A stretch of 64,000 nt of DNA from Schistocephalus solidus. Taxonomy: Eukaryota > Platyhelminthes > Cestoda > Diphyllobothriidea > Diphyllobothriidae. The first letter of the stretch is position 1. Each line of letters begins with the position of its first letter. Both the position numbers and the translations under genes were made by a program. Under the pieces are notes generated by a model. The model had not been told where the DNA came from. It saw only the letters and a program-made list of their open reading frames with translations, and ran no database searches. Below, one piece after another: positions 59,768 through 64,000 of this stretch. The stretch spans positions 1-64,000 of the forward strand of contig WEDG01002543.1 in assembly GCA_017591395.1 (NCBI GenBank). Direction: 5' to 3'.

Positions 59768-62700
59768 TTAACTGAACATCAAACCAGAACCGTGGAGGAC
59801 ATAGAAGACCTTTTCGATGGCACTGATGTAGGCAGCTGTACGTAGATCGTAACCGAGGTCATATCGATCCGCAATTTTCATTATATCCTTGTTTAAGATA
59901 AAAACAAAAATATAAGAACTACATGTACTCTTTCAACATTTTAGCACTGTTGATTGCAGAAATTCGCAAACAAAATGATCCCTACGAATCAAAAATAATT
60001 ATAGGTAGATGGCAAATTTAAATTTCTGTAGTGTTAAATTTGACCAAAAGTTCTAAATTCCGCTGATGCCCGAGTGAATATACGTTTACATGATGGATAA
60101 TGAAATATAATGTCAAAATATTTTTTAAAACAGTTGGTACCTTGGCAGCGCGTTCCATAGTGTACTCTAGGCCAGAGTACACAATATCACGTTCAGATGC
60201 ACCCTGTAATAAAGAGCCATGGATAAATCATGCTGAATACAAGAATGAAAGAACAAGGGAATAGGCAAGCAACAACAAAAAGAAACGTCACGCACGGAGA
60301 TTCGGTTAGTAAATTCCTCTGTAGGTGCCACAGGAATGCGGTCACCGAATTTCTTCTCCAGTGACTTGCTAACGCTGTCTGTAAAGTAAAAAATCCCATG
60401 AAATTTTTAATTTAGTCCGAAGTGTCTTATGGCTACAAAAAATCGTTTTTATTATGTAAATTATCCACAATCAGCTATTCAGTCACCTAGCGTATGAGAG
60501 CAGTCTTAAAACTGAGTGCCAACATAGCCATTCTTTACATAAAAGACTCACTCAGGAGCTGGAGATGCGATTCCTTCTCATATTTGAAATTGAGGCGACC
60601 AAAGCTGACATGGTTCATGCCCTTAAGCCATTCAAAGTAGGAGACAGTCACACCTCCAGCGTTTGTCAGCAGGTCAGGAATCACAAGAACGTTTTTCTTT
60701 TGCAAAATCTTTTTAAAGGAAAATAATAAAAATAGGCTATAGAGGCATAAACTAAACTTGTTAAGTTATCTCTATAAGGGAAACCAACCTTTGTCAGCCG
60801 GAGGTGTTGTGGGTCCATTCGCACCCTCTAGAATCACTTTGGCTTGGACACCCTCGACATTTTTCAGCGTGATTTGGCGTTGGCAGGCAGCAGGCACAAG
60901 AATATCACACTTTTCATGGAACAATGAACCCTTTGTGTAGGGCTGTGCACCTGGAAAGCCGGCGATCCCTCCATTAGCCTGAATTTGGAATTAGAGCGAC
61001 CAGTTCAATTAGAAAATTCGAAGGCACAATTTTGGCACACATACTTAAATACGTATGAATATGCACGAGAGACGGTAGATCAAAATTATCCGTCCTAAAA
61101 GTATTATCGGCATATAGATATGTTTAATTAGGCATCATAATGCATATCGTCTGTAAGTGCTACAAGTTTTCATGATTGAACCTTCGATTTTTGTCTACAA
61201 ATCTGCGTAAAGACAACAGATTTATGATTGGCAGTTAGGAGACTGTAAGTTAAACTGACGTTGTGAATTTTTAAATTCGACGTATGACTACTTCGAAAGG
61301 TATGCCGATTATAATCTTATGTTAATAACAACTGAGTGAGCAGTTTTGGTAAATTCACAGAATTTGACTTTTGGCAATTATTTTGAAAATTTATAGAAAT
61401 TAATACTAGATAGTTAATTAATTTAGATTATTCCGTAAAATAACGTCTTCAGAGTTAGCGTTAGCGAATCTATTTATCATGCATTTGTCTGAAAAGTATT
61501 AGTTTTCGCTTTTATATGTGTGTTAAATCAAATCAATAGCAGTGTCACATCGTAAGGAAACTAACTACCGTTTCCATTCTTATATGCTTCCGGAAAAAAT
61601 AGCAATAGTTCCGGATGATGTTCTTCTACAACACATAATGGCTCTATACGTACTGTAACTGCCCTGAGGTTTTGGAAAAATTTATTTTATTTTCTTGCAT
61701 TTGTTTAAAGTTATAGCTTATTAAGTTCAGGTCGATGATATTTAACCGAAACATACGAATTATTTTGCCACGTGATGGCATTTTTACATTACGAATAAGG
61801 GTGACTCACGGCTTTGTATTTTTCAAGTTCGTGAACGTTGATACCGTTAGGATTGTAAATGCTACCGTCAACCTCAATCACACCGAGACATTTAGCACCA
61901 GCATCATGAAGAAAGCGCAAAGTGTAGATGCCGACGTTACCATAACCTTGACAAATAACGGTCTTTCCTTTGATGCCAGTAGGAAAGCCGCACATCTGAG
62001 CGTACTTTTCATTGTTTACGAAGTTCTGAAGAGCGTAAAAGGCTCCCTGAAGGCAAATAAAATTTCAATATTAGTTTTTCGAGTGGAAAATAATACACTG
62101 CAAAATTTAGCTGATTGAAATGTTTTCAATTGTAACGCGTTACAAAAAATGTCATCCAGCAATTTAAATTTGTTATTTTACAATATATAAAATTCGAATA
62201 TTTAGTTGAAATAAAAAACCCGCAGAGAAAACATTACCAAACCAGTTGCTTCGGTGCGACCACGTATTCCGCCCTGCGAAATAGGTTTACCGGTCACACA
62301 TGCGCTAGCGTTGAGATCTTGGAAGCCTAAGGCATTTTTAAACATGGAAAGAAAACCAAGAGTCGCATATTTGGGCAAAAATAATCAAGCATCAGTTTTT
62401 AATTTGGATTCATCTTTTAATTTTTATAGTTTTTAGTTTAAAGTGAATTATTTAAACTTGTAGAAATATAACTGGTATATAAAATGATCGCTTCAAAATA
62501 TGACAAGCTTTACATTCTGTGCATAAATAGCCCAAAGTTTAGCAACATGTAATATTAATGTAGTTAAAACTTAGACATGATTGTTATTTGTTTCATGAAA
62601 ACAGTTGAATAAGAGCTTAACGAACGTACCAATCGTTTTTGCATACGTATCCGCTATCCAAGACATTTCACGCTCTCCTGTGCCCATGTCCGGAGCAGGG

Positions 62701-63295
62701 ACATCGAGACTAGGACCTAAATTTGTTTATTACATTAAAAAACAAAATACTCACTGAGATAGCCCTTCTTTGCTAATTCAAGCGCGAAACGTCGCGTGAG
62801 TCTCTCCATTTCAGAAGCTGAGTAATTTTTCGGATCAACTTTGAGCCCAGCTTTAGCTCCACCAAAAGGAACATCCACAACAGCACATTTGAATGTCATC
62901 AAAGTAGCAAGTGCCATGACTTCCCCGCTGTCGCAATCAGAACTGAATCGGATACCACCTTTGCATGGGGTCCGATGATGGCTATGTTGAGCTCTCCAAC
63001 CTTGGATAATTTCGTATGAGCCGTCATCACGTTTGAAAGGGAACGTAAATTCATAAATATTGTTGCATGGCTTCATGGAGGACAATATTCCCTTTACATA
63101 CATTTCCTTCTTATCCTTTGAACCATTCCAAGGGAGTTCTTCAATTAGTTTTTTTTCAACGTGTTTGGCAGCGTTTTCATAAAAAAGACCCACCATCTCC
63201 CGGAATGGCAATTCTTTTGCATTTGTTGAGTATCGAGCTACGTTTGACAGGCATTTTGTAGCCTGAACAATTGCCCTTGTCTGCCTCAAAGCCAT
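59768..63295 (-). CDS. GDH: Glutamate dehydrogenase, mitochondrial (split gene, 9 exons)
   Basis: Catalyses reversible oxidative deamination of glutamate to 2-oxoglutarate and ammonia, as a hexamer in the mitochondrial matrix. Exons read by hand on the minus strand: 63295-62755, 62716-62630, 62326-62238, 62046-61810, 60978-60789, 60708-60552, 60378-60296, 60203-60141, 59887-59768; total about 521 residues, normal for animal GDH. The first 25 residues are rich in Arg/Ala/Ser without acids, fitting a mitochondrial presequence. Substrate-domain motifs PCKGGIRF (about 110-117) and VPFGGAKAG (142-150, catalytic Lys 148), then DVPAPD (185-190); Rossmann motif GYGNVG (about 273-278); EGANGPTTP; an animal-type antenna region near 440-490; end GLMFS. 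Start chosen at MALRQ; an upstream in-frame Met at 63334 precedes a possible splice acceptor. All junctions are GT-AG except exon 5/6, where a one-base offset breaks the frame. The products named are seen; NAD/NADP preference is not inferable. Confidence 0.93.
62717..62754 (-). other. 38-nt intron of GDH (intron 1)
   Basis: Donor GTGAGTAT and acceptor TTTAG bound a 38-nt intron that joins the Leu-Ser codons before the DVPAPD motif without loss of frame. Introns this short are known in flatworm genomes. The other GDH introns are about 303, 191, 831, 80, 173, 92 and 253 nt. Confidence 0.85.
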
Positions 63296-63308
63296 CACAA
63301 ATGCAAGT

Positions 63309-63319
63309 TGCACTAAATG
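63309..63319 (-). promoter_or_regulatory. Possible splice acceptor just upstream of the GDH start
   Basis: A TTTGCATTTAG acceptor-like tract lies about 13 nt 5' of the GDH start codon on the minus strand. It could end a 5'-UTR intron or be a trans-splicing site for a spliced leader, both known in flatworms. If used, it removes the upstream in-frame ATG at 63334, which supports initiation at 63295. Inference only. Confidence 0.35.
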
Positions 63320-63510
63320 CAAAACAGTTATCAAGGTCGCGTTTACTAATTATATATACGTTTTGGCAACATTCGATGCTTTCCGGTTCAGTATAACAAA
63401 TACTAAATATGTTAATGATCCAGCATAAGATGATAAAAATATGCATAAGAATGAATCTGGTAAATTTTTTCAAGATATTTATGGCATGAATTTGTATTAG
63501 ATACACAAAA

Positions 63511-63663
63511 TGAGTCCTCCTTAATCAAACCAAGTATATGCGTATGTTCTCCTTGTCTGTCAGATTTTTCAAACAGTGGAATGCCCTCCCTGCAGAGGTT
63601 GTGATGTCACCACGGCTGGAAAGCTTTAAAAGGACCATTGAGATTTTTGGTGTTCCCAAATGA
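63511..63663 (+). pseudogene. 3' end of a dead non-LTR retrotransposon reverse transcriptase
   Basis: A short plus-strand reading frame ends with the pattern RFFKQWNALPAEVV followed by a Ser/Phe/Lys segment and a stop. This F-x-x-x-WN-x-LP-x-x-VV-x-x-x-x-x-x-F-K pattern is the usual C-terminus of animal RTE/CR1/jockey-like reverse transcriptases. Only about 50 residues remain, with no upstream RT motifs seen, so it is a 5'-truncated copy. It sits head to head with GDH, about 220 bp from its start codon, and may mark the upstream edge of that gene's promoter region. A different family from the element in the 13-24 kb spacer. Confidence 0.6.
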
Positions 63664-64000
63664 GCCATACCGATGAGGGATTTACCTTTAACCCTTGATA
63701 ATTATGCCCCAATTTTCATATTTTATGATAGTCTTTAAACTATTGCAACATACATGGGTTCTCTGTACACCGCAACTAATTTCACGTTACAAACAGCGTA
63801 ATCAAAGGCCCATGCCCATGTTTCTCAATTAGTGTTCAATAAAAACTTGAAGTGTCACCCTCTCGGAACCTGGCATCCCACGTAAAAATGTCCACTTTAG
63901 TAAAATGGCAGTGGTTTGTTACTTTTTATTAGTAAAGGAGTTTTAAAATGTATTTTTAGATTGATCTTCATACGCAATGGGTGGTTGTGTTAGCCTGTGA

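Overview
The window is eukaryotic and almost certainly from a flatworm, most likely a diphyllobothriidean tapeworm (Spirometra/Dibothriocephalus type). That call rests on a split glutamate dehydrogenase gene with animal-type exons and short introns (down to 38 nt), on long non-coding AT-rich stretches, and on degenerate non-LTR retrotransposons whose proteins end in C2H2-like fingers, a type I remember as common in such tapeworms. No bacterial gene organisation, CRISPR array or operon is present.

Only one gene can be assigned with confidence: a mitochondrial glutamate dehydrogenase on the minus strand (63295 down to 59768), nine exons, about 521 residues, with a poly(A) signal downstream. The far right end (63511-63663, plus strand) holds the 3' end of a dead reverse transcriptase. 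Everything else is repeats, transposon remnants and unassigned DNA.

The left 35 kb is dominated by a large inverted repeat. A left arm (about 4735-12855) reappears as its reverse complement at about 26210-34625, separated by a spacer of roughly 13.4 kb. Between the arms there are two large length differences absent from the right copy (about 222 bp and about 700 bp) and about 1.05 kb present only in the right copy, carrying retrotransposon sequence. The arms contain a Penelope-like endonuclease remnant and one member of a 1.7-2.1 kb repeat that also occurs as a direct copy at 338-1975. The spacer holds at least four broken copies of one non-LTR retrotransposon, all on the minus strand (13640-17912, 18150-18870, 18870-19830, 20690-23530), flanked by members of an abundant repeat family of about 600 bp.

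From 35 to 59 kb the DNA is AT-rich with scattered short repeats: tRNA-like modules with good internal promoter boxes (39371-39452, 45391-45472, 45712-45796), a second tRNA-derived SINE family, telomere-like degenerate GGGTTA tracts inside a recurring repeat, and a second Penelope-like remnant (about 43000-43700). Long stretches show no recognisable gene.
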